This document shows positions 55,801 to 63,500 of a stretch of DNA of 64,000 nucleotides, piece by piece; within the stretch, counting starts at the first letter, position 1, and each line of letters opens with the position of its first letter. The position numbers and the translations under genes were made by a program. Origin of the DNA: Ctena decussata (Eukaryota > Mollusca > Bivalvia > Lucinida > Lucinidae); the NCBI GenBank assembly GCA_963989385.1, contig OZ022505.1:57911737-57975736 (forward strand), written 5' to 3'. Under the pieces are notes generated by a model. That model had not been told where the DNA came from. It ran no database searches and saw only the letters and a list, made by a program, of their open reading frames with translations.

Positions 55801-57754
55801 ATGGCATGTCCGAATTTACCTGCTGTCCGAACTTACCTGACTTGACCCTAACAGCTGACCTGCAACACCAAGCATGCAACTATTTGTACATTTGTCCCGT
55901 TTTAGTCATATACAAGGGCGTAGCTACGTATACGGCAAATACGCAAGTGCGTATTGAAATTTTGTCAAAATTGACAAAATTTCAAAACGCACCTGCAAAT
56001 TTGCATTCTGAAAATTTGTAAATTAGACAAGATTTCAATACCAATTACTAAAGTGGCTGCAATACCAGCTTTTCCTTCAAGAAGTAGAGAGTAAAACATG
56101 GTTGTGCGTATTATGAAATTGCCCCTAGTTACGCCCCTGATATACGCTCCATTTGGAGTCACAGCTAGTTTACAACAAGGTTAAACAATATTTGCTCCCC
56201 AGCTTTTCTCTAATATTAAGATTGAAAAATATAGACAGGAGCAATTAAATTCATCAAAAAGTATTAATTTAAAACACACTACTTTCTTACACCACCTGCT
56301 AAAATTTCGGAACGTATTAATGAAGTACCAGCGATCTATAGATCCGATCGAGATTTCAAAATAAAGCGTGATCGTGGCTTAAGACTAATTCTGAGTGATT
56401 ATTTTAAAGATTAACATGTAATGTGCACGGGCTTGCCATCTTCGATGTTTCAACTGCTGACAAGAAATGAAACTCAAACGTGATTGAATGTTTACTCTTG
56501 TTGCTGACTTTCCTAGAGTCAACCTACTTGATGGACAACAGTTACTCCGTGTGTCAATAGAGGATCTTACATGAGTGCTCATGTATTGCATTTATTAAAC
56601 GAGTTGGGGAAAAAGATAAGATGCGAGGCATTGTCGAGCATCTTATCGGTTTTCAGGGCCCAACGAGTTTAATAAATTTAATAATACAGGAACACGAATG
56701 CAAGATTCTGTTTATCATATGACACTAGAAGCGCATTTTATTAGCAAAATTTGCACTAAAATGTCATGATTTCGCCATTAGAAAACGCAACGTTTTTATG
56801 GACGTCAACGTATAACGTTGCGACGTAATTTGCATATTTAACCCACTAGTGGATTATGGTTTTTAATGCATGGCTTTATTACACTCTCAGATGCGACGTC
56901 ATATGATAAATTCATGTAACTGATGACATGATAATAGAGCAATTTGATTGAAATTTCGGATGACGTTTACCTAGGGTTACAGCTGTCCGACATCAGGACG
57001 AAACTCGGTCGTTAAATGAGCCGCGACACGATAAAACCAACAAAATGGCATGTGCACCAGCGAAGACTCAGATCAGCCTGGTCAGCCACTCAGTCTGATC
57101 AGAGTCTTCACGTGCGCTTAAAAGGTAGCTAATGATCTAAGCTAGCCCCTTGTGGACAGCGAAGACTCTGATCAGACTGGGCAGATGCCTAGTCTGATCT
57201 GAGTCTTCGCAGGGCAAACATACCACACTGTTCGTTTTGACGCGTTGCGGCTTATTAATGGTTATTGTATTTTAAAATAACTTCGAGTATGTTTCCGCTT
57301 CACCAGTTCTAATTTGAAGCATGTGTATGTATGATATTTAAATAACGTGTTGGTGTAAAAATGAAGTTATATTTCCCAGCATTCATCGTGAGATGAAGCT
57401 GGCGGTCGTTGTTAAAACTTGATAAAAGTTTTTTGCGCAGCGTGTAGTTTAAGTTCTTGCCCTTAGCATCATCTCCAGATGGATGTCGAAAAGTATCAAA
57501 ATAATAATAATGATAATAATAATAATAATAATAATAATAATTACTATTATTATTATTATCATGATTAAATGAATGGCTTGAGGAAACAGAATTACTTCCA
57601 AGTCTGTCGGATCAGTAGTTGTCTGACGATACCAAATGGTTCCCGGCACTAGATCGTCCCACAATGGAGCAATCTCTATATTTCCATATGGAAATCCTGA
57701 GCCACAACAGTCTGCATAGGTTCCTCCAATGGCAATGTATCCGTTACTGACAAT
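39733..57754 (-). CDS. NIDO-ZP domain transmembrane protein (11 exons, 5' incomplete)
   Basis: Eleven exons total 1590 bp: 529 residues plus a stop. Every junction preserves phase. Residues 1-165 form a NIDO domain (VSNGYIAIGG, IAPLWDDLVPG, FDATWALVATWDRF, ATFQVILTTDGTNSFAIFLY, GVDAGDDVNYYEL, FRID). Residues 170-290 are a cysteine-rich stretch. About 290-487 are a ZP module whose ZP-C part shows VESCTVADT, LIQDGC and FRCVINFCFF with late cysteines. About 494-521 are a single transmembrane helix, followed by a tail ending LPTS. NIDO and ZP occur in extracellular matrix and apical-surface proteins, ZP mediating polymerisation; here the protein is probably a type I membrane protein. The signal peptide and start of NIDO were not found in 57.8-60.5 kb. 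The gene symbol is not assignable. Confidence 0.9.
40670..41430. mobile_element. Foldback element in intron 10
   Basis: The left arm (about 40670-40868), containing ATCGGTTGCGAAATAAG and GGTGCGACACT, is mirrored by the right arm (about 41250-41430), containing AGTGTCGCACC and CTTATTTCGCAACCGAT. The loop of about 380 bp is non-coding. The rest of intron 10 shows a coding-like but unrecognised plus-strand frame at 39910-40218 and nothing else. Confidence 0.88.
42079..43186. repeat. Direct repeats flanking exon 10
   Basis: 42079-42316 and 42950-43186 are near-identical (both contain CAAAACGTGACGGTTTTGCAG, TTTACGCCATTAATTTAGTG and TGTGAGAAGCTTTTGCAATG). They are in the same orientation about 870 bp apart, with exon 10 in between. 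The small differences include GCCGATAAATAAG against AACGATGAATAAG. Confidence 0.93.
42380..42581 (-). CDS. NIDO-ZP exon 10 (ZP-C end)
   Basis: 202 bp, with acceptor TACTTTCTTTTCAG and donor AAT|GTGAGT. It encodes the Cys of LIQDGC, then SRSFQETSLSAAGLFITDSG, and DKLFFRCVINFCFFNALPHD with PCSN. The exon is flanked by two near-identical direct repeats (about 42079-42316 and 42950-43186). Confidence 0.93.
43374..43412. repeat. GA microsatellite
   Basis: An uninterrupted run of about 19 GA units in intron 9. Confidence 0.97.
43711..43798 (-). CDS. NIDO-ZP exon 9 (ZP-C)
   Basis: An 88-bp exon, acceptor TTTATTTGTCAG, donor ACGG|GTAAGC. It encodes EPKRVNVESCTVADT, then STVALIQDG, the classic ZP segment in which a Cys is followed by LI..GC. 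It completes its Gly codon with the first base of exon 10. Confidence 0.92.
44316..44461 (-). CDS. NIDO-ZP exon 8 (ZP-C start)
   Basis: The exon of 146 bp has acceptor TATATATTTCAG and donor AACA|GTAGGT. It encodes DIDITSMPILSRTLELQVKA, then VFTEVRHGQLIQLRVIYDN, matching the G-x-L-x-L strand that opens ZP-C. A family C MITE begins about 8-10 bp upstream of the acceptor AG. Confidence 0.85.
44471..44830. mobile_element. MITE family C copy
   Basis: Begins ATAGAGGATCTTACATGAG, then forms a hairpin with TTCATTAAACGAGTTTGGGA mirrored by TCCCAAACGAGTTTAATAAATT around a GATAAGATGCGAGG...GAGCATCTTATC stem. It ends with ATGCATGGCTTTATTACATT and GATGCGACGGCATGTGATAAAT. A second copy is at 56560-56905. 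Confidence 0.85.
44731..45181. repeat. 224-bp tandem duplication of the MITE family C end
   Basis: Units 44731-44954 and 44955-45181 both start TTGGACGTAATTTGCATATC and end near GGCCCAGTACATCTT. They include an AACTATCGGAGCCCTTCTGG block that is not part of the other copies. Identity is very high. Confidence 0.92.
45182..47164. other. Intron 7, no recognised feature
   Basis: AT-rich. The open frames here (for example 45510-45737, 46595-46816) show no motif. No complete repeat was identified. Confidence 0.45.
47165..47515. mobile_element. Element with GAGTTTCAGGCATCTTCA minisatellite
   Basis: The ends AAGGGCTGCAAAATCGATTT and AAAGCGATTTTACAG...AGCAGCCTTTATAAAAGGGC are imperfect inverted repeats. 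About six units of roughly 40-45 bp (CGCCATCTGAGTTTCAGGCATCTTCAGT...TTA) lie between them. The last appears inverted as GAAGATGCCTGAAACGCAG. It ends about 60 bp from exon 7. Confidence 0.75.
47576..47721 (-). CDS. NIDO-ZP exon 7 (ZP-N)
   Basis: This 146-bp exon has acceptor GTTCAATTTCAG and donor TTCAA|GTATGG (phase 2). It encodes TGTTVKTLDITVRSWNEVQF, then YRFTCTTDTALPAS. The Y-F-C pattern resembles the end of ZP-N. Confidence 0.82.
47950..48245. mobile_element. MITE family B copy
   Basis: Hairpin end at the left (GGATCTTACACGAGTGGTC, TTTCATATGAAATT mirrored by AATTTCATATGAAA). The other end reads AACAGCGACGTTATATGATAAAT. It lies in intron 6. Confidence 0.88.
48472..48697. mobile_element. 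Hairpin MITE family A copy with ACAT target duplication
   Basis: Full length in intron 6. ACAT lies directly outside both ends (48468-48471 and 48698-48701). The first bases are GCGCCGCG instead of GAGCCGCG. Confidence 0.93.
48812..49050 (-). CDS. NIDO-ZP exon 6
   Basis: The 239-bp exon has acceptor TTGTCAATTACAG and donor GTG|GTCAGT, chosen because it gives the phase 0 needed by exon 7. It encodes SYYCKWKDASETMLVVSF, then CGKGIMAWDTEKYETG, and later DPNAMTPACGVVV. Without the splice, the frame would stop about 30 bp further at 48782. The Cys-Gly near the end fits the ZP-N half. Confidence 0.8.
49797..49861. repeat. GATA microsatellite
   Basis: About 16 uninterrupted GATA units, starting 4 bp inside intron 5 from the donor GT of exon 5. 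Confidence 0.97.
49866..49991 (-). CDS. NIDO-ZP exon 5
   Basis: 126 bp, acceptor CCTATACCTATACAG, donor AAAG|GTACAT. It encodes SILFVLDTPSSPPAEKLCVL, then NRKCSSISATYTCSEVSFPP, a cysteine-rich linker. A GATA microsatellite starts 4 bp past the donor GT. A foldback transposon ends about 10 bp upstream of the acceptor AG. Confidence 0.85.
50004..50645. mobile_element. Foldback element in intron 4 next to exon 5
   Basis: The left arm AGGTCGTTTGCAAAAAAAGTGGAGGGCAAAAAATCGAT is mirrored by ATCGATTTTT-like sequence ending CCCTCCATTTTTTCGCAAACGACCT. Pairing continues inward through CATGAAACTTTGCA with TGCAAAGTTTCATG, and CGAACTCATGC with GCATGAGTTCG. TATA flanks both ends. Confidence 0.9.
50698..50935 (+). 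mobile_element. tRNA-derived SINE
   Basis: The head GGATCCCTGGTAGCTCTGTGGTTGAACCGGC carries an A-box-like region, and CCAGGTTGATATCCCGC a B-box-like one. The tail contains GTGTTAAACTCATTCAATG. Confidence 0.65.
51170..52290. mobile_element. Decayed tandem-unit element
   Basis: Units sharing CTACATACCAAATTTCAAGCATCTGAGC, GGTTCTGGAGAAGAAG and GGACCACTAGGCAAT recur with a spacing of roughly 150-180 bp. It starts near CAAGAGCACCAGCTAG and ends in GACAGACGACGGACAACG...GAAAGTGATCACTATAGCTC. It is built like the AGCTCACCTGA arrays but is more diverged. Confidence 0.65.
52929..53079 (-). CDS. NIDO-ZP exon 4
   Basis: This 151-bp exon has acceptor CTACTAATTCTAG and donor CAAG|GTATGA. It encodes VGVDAGDDVNYYELCISRSK, later PGVLAFRIDSVNPDQ, the end of NIDO. 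It ends one base into a Gly codon. Confidence 0.92.
53417..53508 (-). CDS. NIDO-ZP exon 3
   Basis: A 92-bp exon with acceptor CACTCTCTTTCAG and donor ACT|GTGAGT. It encodes ATFQVILTTDGTNSFAIFLY, then EYLDHVSPGT. It is too short for a conventional ORF scan but has a classic NIDO motif and consistent phases. Confidence 0.92.
53525..53760. mobile_element. MITE family B copy in intron 2
   Basis: Contains CACTTTGGCGCGTACACGTA and ends CCACTCGTGTAAGATCCTC. The interior end lies about 20 bp from the acceptor of exon 3. Confidence 0.8.
53936..54597. mobile_element. MITE family B copy split by a SINE
   Basis: CCACGAGTGTAAGATTGTGT through CTGTAAAATGGGATT (to about 53990) continues after the SINE at about 54431 with CTTCAAAGTG and runs to AACAGCGACGTCATGATAAAT. 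The intact copies have these two halves adjacent. Confidence 0.8.
54001..54425 (+). mobile_element. tRNA-derived SINE with three 74-bp units
   Basis: The head GGCCCTGATAGCTCAGTGGC and GTCGTGAGTACAAATCCCGGC gives clear A- and B-box-like blocks. The body holds 74-bp units at 54094-54167, 54168-54241 and 54242-54315, each starting TTGGCTGACGCTCGCC and ending AATTTGTTAC; they differ at very few bases. The tail runs to about 54425. The insertion interrupts a family B MITE. Confidence 0.85.
54817..55019. mobile_element. Hairpin MITE family A copy with AAAT target duplication
   Basis: Full length, flanked by AAAT at 54813-54816 and 55020-55023. It lies in intron 2, about 180 bp from exon 2. Confidence 0.93.
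55198..55309 (-). CDS. NIDO-ZP exon 2
   Basis: The exon of 112 bp has acceptor TTTAATTTACAG and strong donor T|GTAAGT. It encodes AAETHVRSIYPSFSAFDATW, then ALVATWDRFKFYDDRAQ, the central NIDO strand with the conserved TW..TWD pattern. Confidence 0.9.
55628..55852. mobile_element. Hairpin MITE (TAGGGTCAAGTCGGGTAAAT ends)
   Basis: The left end TAGGGTCAAGTCGGGTAAAT and right end TTACCTGACTTGACCCTA are inverted. A central palindrome GATGAGACGGCTCATTATGAGCCGTCTCATC lies inside. A likely TA target site suggests a mariner-type origin. Length about 225 bp. Confidence 0.88.
55911..56143. mobile_element. MITE with GGGCGTAGCTACG ends
   Basis: The left end AAGGGCGTAGCTACG is matched by CTAGTTACGCCCCT at the right. 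Inside, GTGCGTATTGAAATTTTGTC and GACAAAATTTCAAAACGCAC form a central palindrome. The flanks share ATATAC. Probably hAT-like, from end sequence only. Confidence 0.7.
56560..56905. mobile_element. MITE family C copy
   Basis: Same plan as 44471-44830: ATAGAGGATCTTACATGAG, a hairpin around GATAAGATGCGAGGC, and the end GATGCGACGTCATATGATAAAT. It is in intron 1. Confidence 0.88.
57018..57252. mobile_element. Hairpin MITE family A copy
   Basis: Full length in intron 1, with a slightly decayed right end (CGCGTTGCGGCTT). Confidence 0.9.
57497..57560. repeat. AAT/ATT microsatellite
   Basis: AATAAT units pass into ATTATT, so the tract is itself a palindrome. It lies just inside intron 1. Confidence 0.95.
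57596..57754 (-). CDS. NIDO-ZP exon 1 of visible set
   Basis: The 159-bp exon has acceptor TTATTATCCCAG and donor GAA|GTAATT. It encodes IVSNGYIAIGGTYADC, then IEIAPLWDDLVPGTIWYRQ, the N-terminal third of NIDO (in phase 0, out phase 0). An AAT/ATT microsatellite (57497-57560) begins about 35 bp inside the following intron. Confidence 0.85.
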
Positions 57755-58139
57755 CTGGGATAATAAAATTATAAAAGGTTTGGACCTGTCGCTGCAAAAA
57801 TAGGCAAGTCCGTAATTACCGTAAGAACATCATCAGTCATGGACAAATATTTACATTCTTTGTGTATTTACTGAAAATCCCTATAGTAAACCATTGGAGC
57901 ATAATGTAGTTTACATTCCAATAATTACATTGAGCCACGCGACGTCAATGACGTCAAAATAAACAATGACTCTCTACAATCTGATCGGACATCGGCGACG
58001 TCATGATGTCATTCACGCTGTTCCGCTGCTAGCAGAAAAAACTGCGTGTGCATGTTTTACTGTTCCAATTTTAGCGCATATATACGATTTTTCATCGAGG
58101 TTTTGATTGAAATGAATGTAAATATAAGCACTGAACTTA

Positions 58140-58272
58140 ATTTTTCAGAGATTTATAGAAGTGTAAACTACATTGGGTCACTAGCAAAGTCTACATGAAC
58201 CCCGTCGGGGTTCATTCACTTTGCACGTGACCCAATGTAGTTTACACTTCGATAAACCTCAGAAAAATGAAA
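58140..58272. repeat. Palindrome, about 55-bp arms
   Basis: GAAGTGTAAACTACATTGGGTCAC pairs with GTGACCCAATGTAGTTTACACTTC around GAACCCCGTCGGGGTTC. A single related arm is at about 57900. Confidence 0.92.
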
Positions 58273-58308
58273 TTCATTCCTTAATTAACCCAGTGTAAAG
58301 AATACCTA

Positions 58309-58696
58309 CCGTATAAATCCTATTAAAGCCCTGGGGGCGTTCCATTTAATAAAAGGGATTGGGGCGTTATTTAGAGCATAATGTTTAGTTAATCAACCAC
58401 AGTTAAAATACCTCTAAGACTTATAAATAGTATTAAGGTGCATGCGTATAAATTAGAGGAAGCAACTCTACTATTGTTTACTTCCCCTTTCAGTAAGGTC
58501 AACTCATAAGGAAACGTACTTGCTCCTCTAGGAACAAATTCTTTCCTTTAAGAGTAGACCCCTTTCAAGATCTACATGATGTACCTTATCCAGAGAAGCA
58601 AACAGGAATTCATGCAAGTTCGTATAACATTATTTTCAGAAAAGAGGTAGGTAGCTTTTATAAGAGCAGGGGCGTTTATTATGATAAATACGGTAT
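58309..58696. mobile_element. MITE with TACCGTATAAATCCTATTAAA ends
   Basis: The right end GGGGCGTTTATTATGATAAATACGGTA is the imperfect reverse complement of the left. A hairpin related to the one at 34.1 kb lies within it (58493-58562). Partial copies lie at 18530 and 53820. Confidence 0.75.
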
Positions 58697-58782
58697 CTGA
58701 AATGGACATTGACAACGACAGATTAGAACTGGGTATCTTCATTAAAATTTCTGTCGTTGTTTGGAGACGGAAACACAGAATC

Positions 58783-59050
58783 TTACACGAGTGGTCTTTT
58801 CACATTACATTTATGAAAAGAGTAGTCTGCGAGTTTCATAAATTTCATATGAAATCATCACGATTGTAAGATCCTGTTTATGATATGACCCTTTAAGATG
58901 GGATTCTAACTGTTTCAAACTGAAGAATGGTTTAAGATGAAAACGCATTGTTGACATGAAGAATGTCATCACAGCTTGGGAGCGGAAATGACCTGACAAT
59001 TGCGACTGGACGGCGCTTGCGACATTGTACATCGGACGTTTGGTCACTTG
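58783..59050. mobile_element. MITE family B copy
   Basis: CTTACACGAGTGGTC, TTTCATATGAAATCATCACG and TGAAAACGCATTGTTGACATG identify the family. The far end is diverged. Confidence 0.75.
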
Positions 59051-60585
59051 CTGTCAAACATAAACAGGTTTGGTAGAAAATATGTTTACACAGCAGCCAA
59101 GAACGCTGTTTTGAGGATTTTACGTTTACTTGTTTAAGTACCTAGAGAAATAGTCTAGAAGTTGGCAATTCTTTAACTGGTAATTTTCATGGTACTCCAG
59201 GAAACATTGATGTTGATCAGTTCATTTTCGTATTTGAAGAGGTCGTTGTTTAAAACCAAGGTCAGTTGCAGTAGATTTGTGAAAAAGGCAATTTTGTGCT
59301 CTTTTTACGTCTATTATTACTATTGATTTGAAGATTTCAATAAAACATATCCAAAAATGTGTGCAAATAAAAACTTTAAAGTGATTTTACATGACATTGT
59401 CATCCCTTTTCATCATTTGAACGGACACTTGATATGATATTGAACAGACTTTTGCGGTCTCTAAACTGCCCATATTGAACGGTAACCGGCGATAAATTGT
59501 ATGAACAGTAAGAAGCGTTAGAATCATCGCTCTAAGTCTTAAAATATCAATGTCCAAATGTGTGAATTGACCTTAAAGCTCCACGGTGGTCAGTTTGTCA
59601 TGAAATTCTGATATTCCGTTCTGGTGTGCCAGTCAAACGGAATACCTGTTGAAGGTGTTCCATCTAGGTTTATGATAGATACATGTAAACATACAGAATC
59701 TGCAAATCTGTTCAAAATAAGGTTTAAAACAAAACTTTAATGATAAAAATAAATACTCGAATTTTACACCTACTGTCCCCATATACGTTTACTAAAACTA
59801 ATACAACAACGGGACAGTTCACCATTACACTTGTAATCCCGATTCCCAATTATCTTATTTCACATTTTGAGGATTGATACAGATGATTGCACTGCTTAGT
59901 TCTAGTGAAAGTTAGGAACCTATTTCCACTGCAGGTCCTGTTGAGAGTTTAGCTTTTTTATGACCGAAACTCCGCGAAAGAATATTTAACTGGAGTAGTA
60001 GATCAAACCTGCAACCGTATCAGGCGGAATGAAGGTACTTCCCAAAAGTGAATTAAGTATTTTATTGTCGGTTTTTTTTTCTTTTTTTTTCTTTTTTTTT
60101 TTTGCGTACACGACAAGATGTTTTTGTGACTTTCACCTGTGCTGAAAAATCGTTTCTGACATACGCTTATCCGATCAGTGAGATATATATATATATAAAC
60201 GAGGGATGCCTGTCTAGAGTTACTATAAGCTTACCTGTTAGCCTTCGGCCTGCCAACTATATTACATGTAAGTGAAACTGTCTGCTATAAGTGAAATTTG
60301 CTCATAAACGGCCTTGTAGATTCAGAGATGTCATTTGAAGATTTTGACGGAGGACGGACGAACGATGGATGACGGATGCCTGCCTCCAGATACTGTGAGC
60401 ACCTGTGAGCCATGGCGTTTTGGATCTTCGCGAGACAACATAATTGGTACAAAGGGGGTAGGGGGATCAATAAGGTGGGTTTTCTGCACCCAACCAAAGT
60501 TTTATTTTTCTAACGGATCGTATACTCCAATGTGTCTAGTTTATTGAACCATATGTGAATTTGGTCGGAAAGCCCTAGTTACCGA
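59051..60585. other. No recognised gene; missing 5' exons not found
   Basis: Searched on the minus strand for the exon before NIDO-ZP exon 1. A coding-like minus frame at about 59585-59700 (SIINLDGTPSTGIPFDWH) has no clear domain and looks repeat-derived. An AT dinucleotide tract is at 60185-60199, and a GGACGG-type tract near 60350 with TAAGCTTACCTG-like ends suggests another short AGCTCACCTGA relative. Confidence 0.4.
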
Positions 60586-63500
60586 GCTATGGGTCCACAG
60601 AGGTGGATGGGGTAATTCAACACATGGTTTTAACTTGTCGTGTAAAATTGTTCTCATTTGGTAGAAGAGTATAACAGACAGACAGTGTTTGATAAAATGA
60701 TTAACAGAACATCAAAAATGTATTTCCATATTATTTTATTTGGTTTAATTTGAACATATGTTGTCAAAAAAGACTTCCTTTGACATTCAGCATTTTTTTG
60801 TCCTCTCTTTTCAATATTTCTGGGCATCATTGCTAAATTAACTGTCCAGTCATCATCAAACTCATGTCAAGGAAGCACCTTGACCGGTACCATTGGATGA
60901 TGTGACCAGAATTTCACAATGACCTAGTTTTCATGGTTGACTGAGAACGTAAACTTGCTTAGAAGATGGTTATATTCAATTTTATGACCTAGAATTACGT
61001 AACTTTGGTCAAATTAATATCTTAACTGCTATATTATGCCCCACTACCCCGCCACTAAAGGTGAGATAATACATACTGGCTTCAGGTTACATGATCAACA
61101 TGGCCACAATACCCATATATGGTAAAAACCTTTAAAATTCTTCTACTTAAGAACCAGTTGACCAATGGCCTTGAGACTTGGTAAGTAACATCAGGTACTC
61201 AAGTTCTTTCAAGATTGTTCAAATGATGATCTTGGATGACCTTGATCTTTTTTAAGGCAAGGTCAAATATCGGGAAACGCTAGAACATAAGATTTCATGG
61301 GAAGTTTTGAAGATTTTGGCTTAAAAATTGCTATGTACAGTTGACTTAATGACACGGCCACAACATGACCACAATGTCCATATATGGTAAAAACCTTTAA
61401 AAATTTTCTTCTTAAGAACCAGTTGACCAATGGCCTTGAGACTTCATAAGTAACATCAAGTACTCAAGTTCTTCCAAGATTGTTCAAATGATAACCTTGC
61501 ATTGACCTTGACCTTTTTTAAGGCAAGGTCAAATATTGGAAAGTGCTAGAACATAAGATTTCATGAGAAGTTTTGAAGATTTTGGCTTAAAATTACAGTT
61601 ATCTTTTAGAGATCATGAAGAATTATGGGTACAAGAGGTTAAGGTCATTGTTTATCCTTTGACCCATGTCTCTCATATTTTGACATTTTCATACATTTCC
61701 TCGAAAGCCAAAGGGCCAATAATTATTGTAAACACATTTTATATAGAGCTTCCCGGGATTAATTGAACAAAAATTTGTTCAGCTGGCGGTCCAGGTCACA
61801 TGACCAACGTGGCTACGATATCCATATATAGTATAAACCTTTAATATTTTTCTTCTCCAGAACCAATACACCTATGGCCTTGAAACTTGGTAAATATGAT
61901 GAGTACTAGAGTACTACTAAGACTGTTCATATGATGTCCTTGGGTTTACCTAGACCTTTTTTGCGGCATGGTCAAATGTGGTAAAATGCTAGAACATATA
62001 ATTTCATGGTTCTTTAAGGTGCAGATTCTGGCAAGAAGAAATTGACCCCACCCCACCACTAAATAACTAAATAATCAACTTGTGTAGTTTACTGATAAGA
62101 AGATCAAAGACTTCTCCTAATGTCCTCATTATCCGGCCAAATAAACAGATAAGCTGTCAGATACCTAGGGCACCCAAGGAGACTTTGTCTGATTCATTGG
62201 GTCAGAACATTGAAAACAATTTGGTAGTTTTCTTTCTCTTTTCTTTTCTTGAAAATTTAGATAAACAAATAAATAAAAAAATCCTAATAATGTTAGTTGT
62301 ATAATTTTAATTATGATACTTAAAAATCAAAAGTATTCAATTAACTAATATTCCTTTTTTTCTCTTATTTTTATTTATTTTCTTTTTTCTCTTCTTTTTC
62401 ATATCTTTGTATTGTAGAGATTTTTTATCTTTTTATTACAGAGGTGTCTCGAATGATTTTAAAGTAGCAAATAACGTGAAATAATTTGACAATTTTACTG
62501 AAAATAAGTTGAATCAGTCAGTATCTGTATGACTTCATGACTTTAGTATCAGTTTTCCTCTATTTTGAAAACAAAAATGTTTTCAATTTTCTGACAAAAA
62601 GACACTATCCTACAAGAATATAAAAGAAAATATTACACCACACTCAATTTACAGTTTTCCATTTTTTTTCATAATTTTGATTGGCTATTTGCACACATGT
62701 TTTCATAAGCGATCATTATGACATGTATATTCAGTCAATTAAAGAGCTGTGGCGATGTGACACATATAATTCACACCGTTTATAAACACCATTGTCAATG
62801 TTTTGCAAATTCAGAACTTCAATTTTTACACCTTTACCTTAGAATTGTGACAATTGCTTTCATAAAGACACACCTGCTACCATATGATAATCACTATGAC
62901 ATTTAAACGTTTTAACACAGATTACAAATCAATAAAAATGAATAATAATGGCTTTGTTAATGACAGACGAACTATTAAATGCTTATAAATATTTATTTAT
63001 TTATTTTTTTTATTTTTTCCAGATTCATGAAATATTACTCATTCTTTTTTTTTCTTTCAGATTATATGTCAGTATGAATGAGCATCAGTAACATAGTATA
63101 TAATATTGATTTCCCTTTCCTGGGCCCCTACAGGATCATAGTCATAAAATTTGTCCTCTTAGTGGTGACAATTCCCTAGATAGAGTTGAGTGTTTATTGA
63201 GGCAGATAATATAAAAACTCTGGGTCTTTAAGAAGAAGAATTTTAAAGGTTTTTTACCAAATATGGGCATTGTGGCCATGTTGTGGCCATGTCATTAAGT
63301 CAACTGTATATACCAATTTTTAGCCAAACTCTTCAAAACTTCCCATGAAATCTTGTGTTCTTTGAATAATCTTGGAAGAACTTGAGTACCTATTACTACT
63401 TACCAAGTCTCAAGGCCATTGGTTAACTGGTTCTTAAGAAAAATATTTTAAAGGTTTTTACCATATTTGGGCATTGTGACCATGTTAATCATGTAACCAA

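Noticed and set aside
59585..59700. Minus-strand frame (LDGTPSTGIPFDWHTRTEYQ) as the missing NIDO exon
   Set aside because: It does not contain the expected NIDO start, and its end has a stop rather than a donor. It is probably repeat-derived.
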